NCBI GenBank assembly: GCA_012730015.1
Contig: JAAYBT010000118.1
Coordinates: 1-34,819, forward strand
DNA from: Clostridiaceae bacterium
GTDB lineage: Bacteria; Bacillota; Clostridia; Acetivibrionales; DTU013
Direction of reading: 5' to 3'
DNA length: 34,819 bases
Shown here: piece after piece, positions 1-13,044 of the stretch
Layout of the letters: every line of letters begins with the position of its first letter
Numbering within the stretch: the stretch's first letter is position 1
Program-made: the position numbers and the translations under genes
Notes under the pieces: model-generated
Databases searched by the model: none
What the model saw: the letters and a program-made list of their open reading frames with translations, nothing else
What the model was told of the DNA's origin: nothing

Positions 1-443
1 GGTCTTAAGAGCATTTGATAAATCTCAAAGCCATTCTGATTCAGCAATTCCGCGGTAACACCATTTCCATCTATCAGTCTGCCACTAAAGCTGCCGTCAT
101 ATATTTTCCCGAATCCACAAGAAGGACTCCTGGACTTTAGTATCGCACTTTTTACCTTACAGGCTTTTGCTAACTTCAGGCTCTCCCTGGCGCCATTTAT
201 GAAGCTTTCGGTCATATCCGTGCCGTTCTCATTTATCACAGAGCATCTTCCTGCAAGCACGTCCTCCCCTGTGCCGCCTACTATCTCACATCTGGGTCTC
301 GGCGTCGGGCACCCCCCCAGCTGTTCGGGACAAATTGGTATAACCTTCCCCTCTGCCGCAAGCTCCATCAAGGCTTTGTTACTTCTCGCCAAACCATCAT
401 AGCGGCAATTAATTCCCAAAAGGCACGCGCTGACTAGAATCAT
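1..443 (-). CDS. DUF523 family protein, partial (runs off the left edge)
   Basis: Manual minus-strand translation from ATG at 443: MILVSACLLGINCRYDGLARSNKALMELAAEGKVIPICPEQLGGCPTPRPRCEIVGGTGEDV...; typical DUF523 N-terminus with CxxxxCRYDG and CPEQLGG motifs. Absent from the ORF track because no stop lies inside the window. Confidence 0.88.
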   Translation of the reverse strand, partial: MILVSACLLGINCRYDGLARSNKALMELAAEGKVIPICPEQLGGCPTPRPRCEIVGGTGEDVLAGRCSVINENGTDMTESFINGARESLKLAKACKVKSAILKSRSPSCGFGKIYDGSFSGRLIDGNGVTAELLNQNGFEIYQMLLR

Positions 444-533
444 TCAGACCTCCCCCTATAATCTTTCATCTATAACATAACCATTCTTTTGAACAGGACA
501 GTTATATGGCTACAATTACCGGGTGCTTCTTTA

Positions 534-2894
534 TTAATACGATTTCCCCGATTTTTTTGACATCCGTGTTCCCTTAGGCTTTCGTGACTTCTGCAGCTCC
601 AGTTTCTTTGGCTTCTTCACTCTGTTTATTGCCTTTGGTCTCTTTTCAGCAACCTTAGGCGTCTTAATTTCGCGCTTCTTACGCCCCGTTCGAGTCTTAT
701 CGCCCTGCGCCAATACTGCGGCAGGCATTTCCTCAAAGACGACCTCTTCCTTACCGGCACCGTTCTTCTCATTCTCATCAATAACTATAAAATCTAACTG
801 ACGTGATGGAATATCGGCTCTGACCAACAGCACTCGAATCTGGTCACCAATGCTATAGCGCTTGCTTGTATGCTCCCCAATCAGGCAATAATGCTTCTGA
901 TCAAAAATGTAATAGTCATCGTCCATGTTGCTAACCTTCACAAGTCCCTCGATGGTATTGTCAAGCTCGACAAACATGCCAAAGGAGGTCACATTTGAAA
1001 TTATTCCCTCAAACGCTTCGCCTACCTTTTCCTTCATGAACTCAACCTTTTTTAGATCTACTGTTTCCCGTTCCGCCTCATCTGCATCCCGCTCCCGCGC
1101 TGAGCAAAGTCTGGCAATTTCGGGCAGCTTCTCTATAAGCTCCTGCTCCCGCCGTTCCGTCATAATGCCCTTTAGCTCTTCCTTCATCAGCCTGTGAATA
1201 ATCAAATCGGGATACCTTCTAATCGGCGCTGTAAAGTGGCAATAATACTTGGCTGCAAGTCCAAAATGTCCATCATTCTCAGGGCTGTATCTGGCCTTTG
1301 CCAGCGAGCGCAGCATAACCGTACTCACAATGGTTTCTTCCCTGGAGCCCTTCACCTTGGTCAAAATATCCTGAAGCGCTCTTGGATGGACCTTTGTTAT
1401 CCCCTTTAGCGGATAACCCAGGTTTCTAGAAAACTCTGCAAACGCGGCAATCTTCTCGCTGTCAGGCTCCTCATGAATTCTGTAGACAAATGGCATGTCT
1501 GCCCAAAAGAAGTGTTCTGCGACAGTTTCATTGCACACCAGCATGAATTCCTCAATCACCCTGTTTGCTATGGTTATCTCATACTTTCTTACCTCGGTGG
1601 GCTTTCCCTTTTCATCAAGTATGACCTTTGCCTCAGGGAAATCGAAGTCTATTGAGCCTCTATCCATCCTCTTCTTGCGCAAAATGAGTGCCAGCTCCTT
1701 CATAGCACAAAAGTCGTCCAGGAGATGGCCATATCTGTCTTCAAGCTCCTCATCCTGCTCCTCGAGCAGCTTATATACATCAGTGTAGGTCATTCTCTCA
1801 TTGACATTTATAACACTCTCAAATATGTCATGGCTTATCACCTTACCGTTATAATCGATATCCATCGTTACCGTGAAAGCCAGCCTGTCCTCTTTTGCAT
1901 TAAGGCTGCACACGCCATTTGACAATTTGGCCGGTAGCATAGGTATAACCCTATCCACAAGATAAACGCTCGTGCCTCTTTCTATAGCCTCTTTATCCAA
2001 GGCTGAGCCCTCGGTCACATAATTGCTAACGTCCGCAATATGTACCCCGAGTCTGAAGCCATTGGGCAATCTTTCTATGGATACCGCATCATCCAGATCC
2101 TTAGCATCCTCGCCGTCTATCGTAACCATCACCAAGTCTCTTAAGTCCCGTCTACCCTTCATTATGCTTTCGCTGATTTCTTCCGGAATAGCCTCTATCT
2201 GCCTGATTACCTGTTCGGGAAAGGTTTCCTTCAAATTGTAGGATTTCATAATGGACAGGATATCAGTACCGGCCTCATTGATGTCACCTATGACCTCAAA
2301 AATCCTTCCTTCGGCATTGCGCCTTTTTTCTGGCCATTTGACAATCTCTGCAACAACCTTGTAGCCGGGCTTTGCACCCTTAGTCTCATCCTTTGGTATG
2401 AAAATATCACCTGTGATTCTTCTGTCATCAGGCACTACAATGCCAAAATACCGACTGTCTTCAAAGGTTCCTACAACCTTTGTAACAGCTCTTTTCAGTA
2501 TCCTGACTATTTCACCCTCTGCGCGCCTGTCTCCGGCTTTCACGGTCACCCTTGCAACGACTCTATCGTTATGCATAGCTCCCGCCATGTTATCAGCAGA
2601 AATAAAAACGTCCGATGCCGTCTCATCATCGGGGATTAGAAAACCATAACCCCGTTCATTTCCCTGCAGTCTGCCCACCACAAGATTCATTCTCTCCGGA
2701 ATACCGTATCTATCCTTATTGGTCTTGTATATAGCGCCTTCCTGTTCCAGATCTTCCAGCATCTGCGCCAGCTGCTCTCTGTCCTCCTTTGGCACATCAA
2801 GAATGACGGCAAGCTCACTTAGCCTCAATGGCCTGTAGGAGCTCTCCTTCATAAACTCCACTATTTTGTTCTTTCGCTCCTGGCTAATATCCAT
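534..2894 (-). CDS. rnr: Ribonuclease R
   Basis: 786 aa; RNB motifs (DAKDLDDAVSIERLPNGFRLGVHIADVSNYV), S1 domain and a Lys-rich C-terminal tail. Confidence 0.95.
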   Translation of the reverse strand: MDISQERKNKIVEFMKESSYRPLRLSELAVILDVPKEDREQLAQMLEDLEQEGAIYKTNKDRYGIPERMNLVVGRLQGNERGYGFLIPDDETASDVFISADNMAGAMHNDRVVARVTVKAGDRRAEGEIVRILKRAVTKVVGTFEDSRYFGIVVPDDRRITGDIFIPKDETKGAKPGYKVVAEIVKWPEKRRNAEGRIFEVIGDINEAGTDILSIMKSYNLKETFPEQVIRQIEAIPEEISESIMKGRRDLRDLVMVTIDGEDAKDLDDAVSIERLPNGFRLGVHIADVSNYVTEGSALDKEAIERGTSVYLVDRVIPMLPAKLSNGVCSLNAKEDRLAFTVTMDIDYNGKVISHDIFESVINVNERMTYTDVYKLLEEQDEELEDRYGHLLDDFCAMKELALILRKKRMDRGSIDFDFPEAKVILDEKGKPTEVRKYEITIANRVIEEFMLVCNETVAEHFFWADMPFVYRIHEEPDSEKIAAFAEFSRNLGYPLKGITKVHPRALQDILTKVKGSREETIVSTVMLRSLAKARYSPENDGHFGLAAKYYCHFTAPIRRYPDLIIHRLMKEELKGIMTERREQELIEKLPEIARLCSARERDADEAERETVDLKKVEFMKEKVGEAFEGIISNVTSFGMFVELDNTIEGLVKVSNMDDDYYIFDQKHYCLIGEHTSKRYSIGDQIRVLLVRADIPSRQLDFIVIDENEKNGAGKEEVVFEEMPAAVLAQGDKTRTGRKKREIKTPKVAEKRPKAINRVKKPKKLELQKSRKPKGTRMSKKSGKSY

Positions 2895-2955
2895 TCCTTC
2901 CTTCTCCTGTCAACCTTCTTATCTTTATTATGCCTGTATCTGTCCGCCTTTAATC

Positions 2956-2983
2956 AAAAAAGGCCATGCATCTGCGCATAGCC
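2956..2983 (-). terminator. Rho-independent terminator downstream of secG
   Basis: Minus strand GGCTATGC-GCAGAT-GCATGGCC followed by TTTTTT. Confidence 0.75.
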
Positions 2984-3003
2984 TCTTGAGCACCAAGCAT
3001 TAT

Positions 3004-3294
3004 TTATTTTAGAACAAGAAACAGTACGATAGATGTAACCATGAACATGATCGCTACTGCGGACGTATACTTGCTCAAAATAGCATCCATTGTCCTGCCT
3101 TTGTTTTTCCCAAAAAACGTTTCTGCTCCACCGGCTATAGATCCCGAAAGTCCTTCGGACTTAGCAGACTGCAGTAAGATTATAATAATGATGGCTAAGG
3201 AAAAAATTATCTGTAACACCGAAACAATAATCTGAGCCGCTGTCAATACAAACACCTCCCGAAAAATTAACAAACTAAATTGTAACACATGCAC
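3004..3294 (-). CDS. secG: Preprotein translocase subunit SecG (start probably TTG near 3240 after GGGAGGTG)
   Basis: Two hydrophobic helices, LLQSAKSEGLSGSIAGGAETFFGKNKGRTMDAIL motif; position next to eno and rnr. Confidence 0.92.
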   Translation of the reverse strand: MHVLQFSLLIFREVFVLTAAQIIVSVLQIIFSLAIIIIILLQSAKSEGLSGSIAGGAETFFGKNKGRTMDAILSKYTSAVAIMFMVTSIVLFLVLK

Positions 3295-3318
3295 TTCAAA
3301 AAAACAACTCTTACTTAA

Positions 3319-4641
<1,323 letters not shown>

Positions 4642-4742
4642 TCATTGCCTTTCGGCGCTTTATCTGCGATGCTTGCTAATCGTGGATAAAACTTACCTGT
4701 CCTCTATTCTAACCACAAAAGGCAAGCTTTAAAACACCCGGC

Positions 4743-6275
4743 CTATTTCAACAGGGATTCCCCTGTCATCTCTGCTGGCTTATCGATTCCCAGCAATTCA
4801 AGCATTGTCGGCGCAAGATCCGCAAGACGGCCCTCCTTCAATTGCTTGCCCTCCAGGCCGATACCAATAAGAGGTACCAGATTCGTAGTATGGGCAGTAA
4901 ATGCACCTCTGGTCTCATAATCGAGCATCTGCTCCGCATTACCATGATCTGCCGTTATCAGTGCCACTCCATTTTTCGCCTGAATCGCCTTCACAATCCT
5001 GCCAACACATTCATCCACGGCCTCAACCGCCGCCTTTGCAGCATCAAAGAAGCCGGTATGTCCTACCATGTCGCAGTTGGCGAAGTTGAGCACTATTACA
5101 TCATATTTCCCGGAATCTATTCTCCTGAGCACTTCTTCAGTCACTTCATATGCGCTCATTTCCGGCTTAAGATCATAGGTGGCTACCTTTGGCGAAGGGA
5201 TTAGTGCGCGATCCTCGCCCTCATACATGGCCTCCACTCCGCCGTTAAAAAAGAATGTAACATGAGCATACTTCTCCGTCTCTGCAATTCTCAGCTGCTT
5301 CAAGCCATTTCGACTTATAATTTCACCGAAGGTGTTTGTAAGGCTTTCAGGCTTAAATGCAATCACTACATTAGGAATGGTTTTGTCGTATTGGGTCATG
5401 CACACATAATACAGCGGGAAAAATCCCCTTTGCCTGTCAAAGCCTGAAAACTCACGATCCACAAAGGTCCTGGTAATCTCCCTTGCCCTATCCGGCCTGA
5501 AATTATAGAAAATTATTGAGTCATTACTTCCAATTGTGGCGACAGGCTTGCCGTCTTCCATAATAACTGTGGGCTTTATGAACTCATCGAGCTCATTTCG
5601 TCCATAAGATTCGGTCACCGCTACGGCTGCGTTTGCAGCACTGAGACCTTTGCCCAAAACCATTGCATTGTAGGCTTGTTCAACCCTTTCCCAGCGGTTG
5701 TCTCTGTCCATTGCGTAGTATCTGCCCATAACAGTGGCTATCTTACCCACTCCTATTTCGTCCAGCTTGGCTTCGAGCTCCTCCACAAAGCCAATACCGC
5801 TATCGGGAGGCACATCTCTGCCATCAAAGAAGCAGTGTACAAAAACATCCTTCAATCCCTGCTTCTTTGCCAACTCTACCAAAGCATAAAGGTGTGTATT
5901 ATGGCTATGTACCCCGCCATCCGAAAGCAGGCCCATGAGGTGCAGCTTTGAATTATTAGCTTTGCAGTTTTCAATCGCTTTCAAAAATTCTTCTTTCTCA
6001 AAGAAGTCCCCGTCCTCAATAGATTTTGTGATACGGGTGAGCTCCTGATAGACAATCCTCCCGGCACCAATATTGGTATGCCCAACCTCAGAATTGCCCA
6101 TCTGGCCGGTTGGCAGTCCCACATCCATTCCACTTGTTCGAATGACGGTGTTGGGATAATCCTTCATAAAGCCGTCCAAATTTGGCTTGTTCGACGCATA
6201 TACAGCGTTACCCTCAGGGTTACTATTTATGCCGAATCCATCAAGTATAATCAGTGCTATCAACTTATTCTTCAT
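4743..6275 (-). CDS. gpmI: 2,3-bisphosphoglycerate-independent phosphoglycerate mutase
   Basis: [46 protein letters not shown] track starts at 6284; the RBS AGGAG fits the ATG at 6275 (MKNKLIALI) better. Confidence 0.96.
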   Translation of the reverse strand: MKNKLIALIILDGFGINSNPEGNAVYASNKPNLDGFMKDYPNTVIRTSGMDVGLPTGQMGNSEVGHTNIGAGRIVYQELTRITKSIEDGDFFEKEEFLKAIENCKANNSKLHLMGLLSDGGVHSHNTHLYALVELAKKQGLKDVFVHCFFDGRDVPPDSGIGFVEELEAKLDEIGVGKIATVMGRYYAMDRDNRWERVEQAYNAMVLGKGLSAANAAVAVTESYGRNELDEFIKPTVIMEDGKPVATIGSNDSIIFYNFRPDRAREITRTFVDREFSGFDRQRGFFPLYYVCMTQYDKTIPNVVIAFKPESLTNTFGEIISRNGLKQLRIAETEKYAHVTFFFNGGVEAMYEGEDRALIPSPKVATYDLKPEMSAYEVTEEVLRRIDSGKYDVIVLNFANCDMVGHTGFFDAAKAAVEAVDECVGRIVKAIQAKNGVALITADHGNAEQMLDYETRGAFTAHTTNLVPLIGIGLEGKQLKEGRLADLAPTMLELLGIDKPAEMTGESLLK

Positions 6276-6392
6276 ACAATTCACTCCTATTTAGGACATT
6301 TTACAATGTATCTTGTCTTAGCTCTGCAACACAATATATCGTAGGTTTGTATAAAAGTATATCGCTATATATTGCCCCACCTGTGTCTTACC

Positions 6393-6418
6393 AAAAAAGG
6401 CTGTCTGTCCGGACAGCC
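6393..6418 (-). terminator. Rho-independent terminator downstream of pgk-tpiA
   Basis: Minus strand GGCTGTC CGGACA GACAGCC followed by TTTTTT. Confidence 0.85.
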
Positions 6419-6512
6419 CTCTCCAGTTAGGACATTTTACGATACATCCCAAGTCAACAAAGGTTCATCGTAAAAGCCTTATATAAAAAATTACTTTGTT
6501 CAATTACTGCCT

Positions 6513-8462
6513 TTATATATCATAGTACTTGACTATCTTCTCGAAATCATCAAGCTTCAGGCTCGCGCCGCCGACCAGACCACCATCGATGTCCGACATG
6601 TTGAACAGCTCATTTGCATTTGCTGCATTAACGCTGCCGCCATACTGGATGCGAACAGCATCAGAGGTTTCTTCGCCATAAAGAGCCTCGACGGTCTCCC
6701 TTATGATGGTGCATACCTCATTGGCCTGCTCATTGGTCGCCGTTTTTCCTGTTCCAATTGCCCAAATAGGCTCATAGGCAATAACAAGATTGCATACCTG
6801 CTCTGCGCTAAGGCCAAGAAGAGCAATCTTCACCTGATATCTAATAAGATCGGCTGTAATCCCCTGCTCTCTTTGTGTAAGTGACTCGCCCACACAAACT
6901 ATGGGTTTGAGCCCACACTTAAACGCAGCGTGAACCTTCTTATTTACAGTTTCATCGGTCTCGGCGAAATACTGTCTTCTCTCCGAATGGCCTATAATGA
7001 CGTAGTCTACTCCCAGATCCTTAAGCATTGGTCCGGATACCTCTCCAGTGAAGGCGCCCTTATCTTCCCAGTGCATGTTCTGGGCGGCAACCTTTATATC
7101 TGAACCTTCTACAGCCTTAATCACGTTAGGAATGCATACAAAGGGAACCCCTACAACAACCTCGGTGTCGACATTTTCCACTCTGGGCTTAAGCTCATTT
7201 ACAAACTCAAAGGCTTCTGCAGCTGTCTTGTTCATCTTCCAGTTTCCTGCAGCAATCTTCTTCCTTGAATTTTTGTCAAGTAACACAGCTATACCCGGAA
7301 GCACCTTGCCCTCAAGGAATTCGAGTGAAGCACCGCCGCCTGTAGAGATGTGTGTTATCCTGTCTGCATAGCCCAGCTGTTCAACAGCTGCAGCTGAGTC
7401 TCCTCCGCCTACGATGGAAACAGCGCCGGAATCTGCAACAGCCTTGGCTATTTCTCTGGTGCCCGTTGCAAAGTTCTCAAATTCAAATACGCCCATAGGG
7501 CCGTTCCACACAATAGTCTTGGCCTTTTGTATTTCCTTGGCGAAGGTTTCTATTGTCAATGAGCCTATATCCATGCCCATCCAACCGTCGGGCATATCGT
7601 CGGAGGGAACATACATATGCTCGGTGTCATTCTTAAATTCCTTGCCGACAATGCTGCCTACTGGAAGCATCAATTTTACACCCTTCTTATCCGCTTTCTC
7701 GAGGAGGCTCTTCGCAAGATCCAGCTTATCCTCTTCACAGATAGAATTACCTATCTTGTAATCCTTTGCCTTCAGAAAAGTATAGGCCATGCCTCCGCCT
7801 ATGATCAATGTATCCACTTTGTCCAGAAGATTCTCAATAACACCGATTTTATCTGAAACCTTTGCGCCACCCAGTATTGCAACAAAGGGTCTTGCAGGGT
7901 TTAATAAAGCCTTACCCATAATGCCTATTTCCTTTTTAATCAAATAGCCGCATACAGCCGGCAGATAATCGGCCAGTCCAGCAGTTGAAGCGTGAGCCCT
8001 GTGTGCTGTTCCGAAAGCATCATTCACGAATATCTCCGCAAGCGTAGAAAGCTCTTTTGCGAAGGCCGGATCATTCTTTTCCTCTTCCTTGTGGAATCTG
8101 ACGTTCTCCAGCATCAGTATTTCTCCATCCTTCAGCGCAGCAGCCTTCGCCTTTGCATCAGGACCGATTACATCGGCAGCCATTATTACAGGTTTGCCCA
8201 GAATTTCACTTAATCTGATAGCCGTAGGCTTCATGCTGAATTTCGCTTCAGGACCGTTCTTCGGTCTGCCCAGGTGGGATACTAGTATTATTTTCGCACC
8301 CTTGTCAACTAGATATTGTATAGTGGGGACAGCTCCAACGATTCTCTTATCATCGGTTATGTTGAGATCATCATCCAGCGGTACGTTAAAGTCAACTCTT
8401 ACAATTACCCTTTTACCCTTTACATCGATATCTTCAATAGTCTTTTTATTGTACAATGCCAT
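6513..8462 (-). CDS. pgk-tpiA: Bifunctional phosphoglycerate kinase / triosephosphate isomerase fusion
   Basis: One uninterrupted ORF: PGK N-terminal part ([13 protein letters not shown] ... [13 protein letters not shown] ... [19 protein letters not shown]) runs directly into TIM ([15 protein letters not shown] ... [13 protein letters not shown] ... [15 protein letters not shown] ... [10 protein letters not shown]). Likely start ATG 8462 after AAGGGTGAATTGC. Confidence 0.95.
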   Translation of the reverse strand: MALYNKKTIEDIDVKGKRVIVRVDFNVPLDDDLNITDDKRIVGAVPTIQYLVDKGAKIILVSHLGRPKNGPEAKFSMKPTAIRLSEILGKPVIMAADVIGPDAKAKAAALKDGEILMLENVRFHKEEEKNDPAFAKELSTLAEIFVNDAFGTAHRAHASTAGLADYLPAVCGYLIKKEIGIMGKALLNPARPFVAILGGAKVSDKIGVIENLLDKVDTLIIGGGMAYTFLKAKDYKIGNSICEEDKLDLAKSLLEKADKKGVKLMLPVGSIVGKEFKNDTEHMYVPSDDMPDGWMGMDIGSLTIETFAKEIQKAKTIVWNGPMGVFEFENFATGTREIAKAVADSGAVSIVGGGDSAAAVEQLGYADRITHISTGGGASLEFLEGKVLPGIAVLLDKNSRKKIAAGNWKMNKTAAEAFEFVNELKPRVENVDTEVVVGVPFVCIPNVIKAVEGSDIKVAAQNMHWEDKGAFTGEVSGPMLKDLGVDYVIIGHSERRQYFAETDETVNKKVHAAFKCGLKPIVCVGESLTQREQGITADLIRYQVKIALLGLSAEQVCNLVIAYEPIWAIGTGKTATNEQANEVCTIIRETVEALYGEETSDAVRIQYGGSVNAANANELFNMSDIDGGLVGGASLKLDDFEKIVKYYDI

Positions 8463-8615
8463 GCAATTCACCCTTTCAATAATATTGAAAAGGTCTGCCC
8501 TTCAACCGCTCACTAAAGGTAAGGGTAAGAGTAGACCTTCTGTTCATAAGGGGACGTTCCCGGGATACAGCTTCCTGAGAAGCATCCCCTCACTTGAGAA
8601 TTCTAAAACCTCATG

Positions 8616-9629
<1,014 letters not shown>

Positions 9630-9691
9630 TTATTACCTCCTATATAAATTGTGTATTTCACTCTTTGTTGCCAACATTCAAACCAACAATA

Positions 9692-9720
9692 ATTTTACAT
9701 TATTATATCCATTTTTTCAA
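9692..9720 (-). promoter_or_regulatory. Predicted sigma-A promoter of gap / glycolytic operon
   Basis: Minus strand TTGAAA - 17 nt - TAAAAT upstream of gap. Confidence 0.55.
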
Positions 9721-9873
9721 TACCCTGTTGTAAAATAATTAAATTTTTAACAAAGTTTCAGTCACGGCTCAGACCGCCAGGCCGCTTACCAAGCTTAGCA
9801 CCTGAATAGAAACGGTTTTACGTGCCGCATTCCAATCTATATGCTTTCCGGCTGTATAAAAAATATACCTCCA

Positions 9874-10770
9874 CTAATCGGCGTAGACAGTGTATTTTTC
9901 AACCAGCTGAATCGGCTGGTAGGATAGCTTTGACCTGCGCATTCCTTCCAGTCCCAAGTCCTGCTCCCTGTTGATATATCTGGTCCCGCCCCACTCTCTT
10001 TGCGCAAATTGCTGGTTGATGAGGGTATAGAGCCCATCTATTGAGTTTTTCGCCTTCTCAATATGTATTACTGCTGTATCCTCGTTTAGCATTTCTCCGA
10101 CGGTAAATGCCTCAAAGGCGCCATCGACTTTGATTAGAGCGCCTTTACAGCCAAGGGTCTTAAAGTTTCTCAGCAGCTCCAGGTTTGCCTCGCGCTCACA
10201 GTATTCTCCCTCCTGGCAGTCACAGTCCTTTTCCTCGCACCACTCTTCCATGATTCTGCTGCATTCACTTATAAACGAGCATTCCAGGGGAACATATTCG
10301 TAGGTGTGACGTTTTTTAAACCTGTTTATATGGTTGCGCTTACCATCATATCTTTTGCCACGCAGCTCAATAAGGTCGAAGGTGTTATAAAGGTAATCAC
10401 TGTTGTCCCTGTCAAAGACAATAGCCTCCTCGGACGAAACCTTATCCTTAAAGAAATCCAGCATATGGCCGGGTATTTTTTTAAATACCGGCTGCCAGCC
10501 CTGCTCAATAAAATATTGCCTTAGCTTCGAAAAAGCCTCCGCGAAGTTCTCCTCATTTACATCGCCTATTGGCATCATTGCAAAATGATCCCCTCTGCAA
10601 GGAACCGATACGACACAAAGCAGTCCTGCAATAACTGCATATCTAAATCTATAAAAATATCTCCATGCGAAAAAATTAGTAAAGGTCATTTCAGATGTTA
10701 ACACCCTATGCTGCCCGATATAATGGTCAAACTCTGCCTTACTTTCTAACGTGATTTCCGAAAAATACAT
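9874..10770 (-). CDS. DUF2156 / phosphatidylglycerol lysyltransferase C-terminal-domain-like protein
   Basis: 298 aa; GNAT-like architecture with RGKRYDGKRNHINRFKKRHTYEYVPL and INREQDLGLEGMRRSKLSYQP. Confidence 0.75.
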   Translation of the reverse strand: MYFSEITLESKAEFDHYIGQHRVLTSEMTFTNFFAWRYFYRFRYAVIAGLLCVVSVPCRGDHFAMMPIGDVNEENFAEAFSKLRQYFIEQGWQPVFKKIPGHMLDFFKDKVSSEEAIVFDRDNSDYLYNTFDLIELRGKRYDGKRNHINRFKKRHTYEYVPLECSFISECSRIMEEWCEEKDCDCQEGEYCEREANLELLRNFKTLGCKGALIKVDGAFEAFTVGEMLNEDTAVIHIEKAKNSIDGLYTLINQQFAQREWGGTRYINREQDLGLEGMRRSKLSYQPIQLVEKYTVYAD

Positions 10771-10814
10771 TCAACAATCTCCCCAGTTTAGTCACAATTA
10801 ATTTGATAAAAGGC

Positions 10815-11921
10815 TTAATCACCAAAACCGACCCCAACACTCTTGGCTATGCAGACCATCTCACCATCGGGTGGAACCTGCTTCAGAGTTCCTACTGCGT
10901 CCTCCAGGGGCTCTGCCGTTACCTCGTTTCCTCTGAGCGAAACCATCAGGCCGAATTTGCCTTCATTGGCCAGCTCAACCGCTTTCACCCCATATCTGGT
11001 TGATAGAACCCTGTCGTATGGGTTTGGCCTGCCCCCTCTTTGCAGATGACCAAGCACAGTGACTCTGGTTTCAATCCCCGTAAGCTTCTCAATTTCTGCG
11101 GCGACCTTGTTGCCAACTCCCCCCAGTCGAATAGGGTCGGGGCTACTCTCGTCAACCTTGCTGACTGTTAATTCTCCCTTAATCTCCTTAGCTCCCTCAG
11201 CCACGACAACAATGCTGAAATGCTTGCCCTCAACCTTCCTTTGCAGTATGCTGTCTGCCACCTTCTTAATGTCATATTCTATTTCCGGTATCAGAATAAC
11301 GTCCGCACCGCCTGCAATTCCAGCGGTCAATGCAATCCAGCCAGCGTATCTGCCCATTACCTCCAGAATCATGACCCTGTGGTGGGATTCTGCTGTTGAA
11401 TGCAGCTTGTCGATTGCCTCCGTAGCCGTATCCACAGCCGTCATGAAGCCGAAGGTGGTGTCTGTTGCCGATAGATCATTGTCTATGGTTTTGGGAACGC
11501 CAATGACATTCATTCCCTTCCTGGAGAAATCTCTTGCACTGGTAAGAGTACCATCGCCTCCGATAATTATCATGCAATCAATACCGTGGGCATTTACATT
11601 CTCCATTGCCTTATCTGACATATCTACATAATTGACCTTGCCATTATTCTCGACTCTGAACTTAAAGGGATTGTCTCTGTTGGAGCTGCCAAGAATGGTC
11701 CCTCCCTTGTCCAGTATGCCTGAAACATCTCCTGATTTGAAGTGCACATAGTCGTTCAGGACCAATCCCCTATATCCATCTCTAAATCCAATTACCTCAT
11801 ATCCATACTTGACCATGGCAGTTTTAACAACGGCTCTTAATACCGCATTCAGCCCCGGACAGTCTCCACCACCAGTCATTACTCCAAGCCTTCTAACCAT
11901 TTCGCCCCTCCATCTCAGCAT
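10815..11921 (-). CDS. pfkA: 6-phosphofructokinase
   Basis: GGGDCPGLNAVLRA, IIGGDGTLTSA, PKTIDNDLSATDTTFGF, VLGHLQRGG. Confidence 0.94.
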   Translation of the reverse strand: MLRWRGEMVRRLGVMTGGGDCPGLNAVLRAVVKTAMVKYGYEVIGFRDGYRGLVLNDYVHFKSGDVSGILDKGGTILGSSNRDNPFKFRVENNGKVNYVDMSDKAMENVNAHGIDCMIIIGGDGTLTSARDFSRKGMNVIGVPKTIDNDLSATDTTFGFMTAVDTATEAIDKLHSTAESHHRVMILEVMGRYAGWIALTAGIAGGADVILIPEIEYDIKKVADSILQRKVEGKHFSIVVVAEGAKEIKGELTVSKVDESSPDPIRLGGVGNKVAAEIEKLTGIETRVTVLGHLQRGGRPNPYDRVLSTRYGVKAVELANEGKFGLMVSLRGNEVTAEPLEDAVGTLKQVPPDGEMVCIAKSVGVGFGD

Positions 11922-11925
11922 TTAT

Positions 11926-13038
11926 CTAGTAAATATTTTGTATAATTGACAGTAAAAACTCCGTTGCCGAAGCCATATCATCTACAAGAATATTCTCATC
12001 CACGCTGTGAACCTGCTTCATTCCTACGCTTATATTAACCGACTCGATACCATTCTCATTAAAAATGCTCGTATCACTACCGCCGCCGGTCTCTTCCGGC
12101 AAGAGCTTTATATTGGTATCATCGGCAGCCCTTTGCAGCATGCTCATTATTTTTGCATCCATTGGTATGCTAAAGGACGAGTATTCAAGGTCTGCCTTGA
12201 AATCCACCTTGCCGCCAAACTTTACAGCCGCCTTCTCAAAACATTCTCTCATGTGGGCTGTCTGCTCATCCAGCTTCCGATTATCAAGGCTCCTTGCTTC
12301 TGCCTTGATCTCTACCTTGTCACATATGATATTGGTCTGCCCGCCGCCATGAATGGATCCAATATTAGCTGTTGTCTCAGAATCAATTCTACCAAGCTTC
12401 ATGGACGCAATAGCCGTCGATGCTATCTGAATCGCGCTGATGCCATTTTCAGGTTCGATACCCGCATGAGACGCCAGCCCTTTTACCGTGGCATTGATTA
12501 TGTTATGGGAGGGAGCCTTAACAGCCACTGTGCCTATTGGGCCACCAGTATCAAGCACAATTGCATATTTCGCATAAATGCGGCTGTAGTCCAAATTCCT
12601 TGCGCCCAACAGACCGCCTTCCTCCGCTATGGTGAACACCACCTGAATGTCTCCGTGCTCGAAAGCCTCTTCCTTTATGACCTTAAGCGATTCCAATATG
12701 CATACGATACCCGCCACATCGTCACTGCCAAGCACCGTTGTACCATCCGACCTGATCACATCCCCATCCACGATCGGCTTTTTCCCCGTTCCCGGCTCGA
12801 CCGTGTCCATATGCGCCGCCAGCATCACAGCCGGCACGCCCTTAGTACCCTTAATAGTACAGATTAAGTTGCCTGCAGTTCCGCCTATCTTTTCTCCCGC
12901 CTTATCCTCCTCAACCTCATAACCCATCTGCTGGAGCTTCTGCTTCAACACATCCGCCATCTGGCGCTCTTTCCCTGTGAGGCTGTCAATGCTGGTAAGT
13001 TCAACAAATTCACTGCTTATCCTATCCTTATTAACTAT
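11926..13038 (-). CDS. M20 family metallopeptidase (PepT-like); start uncertain
   Basis: LAAHMDTVEPG, VLGSDDVAGI, EEGGLLGARN. The ORF track starts at internal ATG 12960; the same frame continues upstream to the trmL stop and encodes family-like residues VNKDRISSEFVELTSIDSLTGKERQ. Confidence 0.88.
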   Translation of the reverse strand: MVNKDRISSEFVELTSIDSLTGKERQMADVLKQKLQQMGYEVEEDKAGEKIGGTAGNLICTIKGTKGVPAVMLAAHMDTVEPGTGKKPIVDGDVIRSDGTTVLGSDDVAGIVCILESLKVIKEEAFEHGDIQVVFTIAEEGGLLGARNLDYSRIYAKYAIVLDTGGPIGTVAVKAPSHNIINATVKGLASHAGIEPENGISAIQIASTAIASMKLGRIDSETTANIGSIHGGGQTNIICDKVEIKAEARSLDNRKLDEQTAHMRECFEKAAVKFGGKVDFKADLEYSSFSIPMDAKIMSMLQRAADDTNIKLLPEETGGGSDTSIFNENGIESVNISVGMKQVHSVDENILVDDMASATEFLLSIIQNIY

Positions 13039-13044
13039 AGCTGA

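Noticed and set aside
11059-11631. 190-aa plus-strand ORF antisense to pfkA
   Set aside because: Shadow ORF; the Ser/Thr/Pro-rich translation is typical of antisense frames
12007-12867. 286-aa plus-strand ORF antisense to the M20 peptidase
   Set aside because: Shadow ORF of a clear metallopeptidase; no recognisable domain
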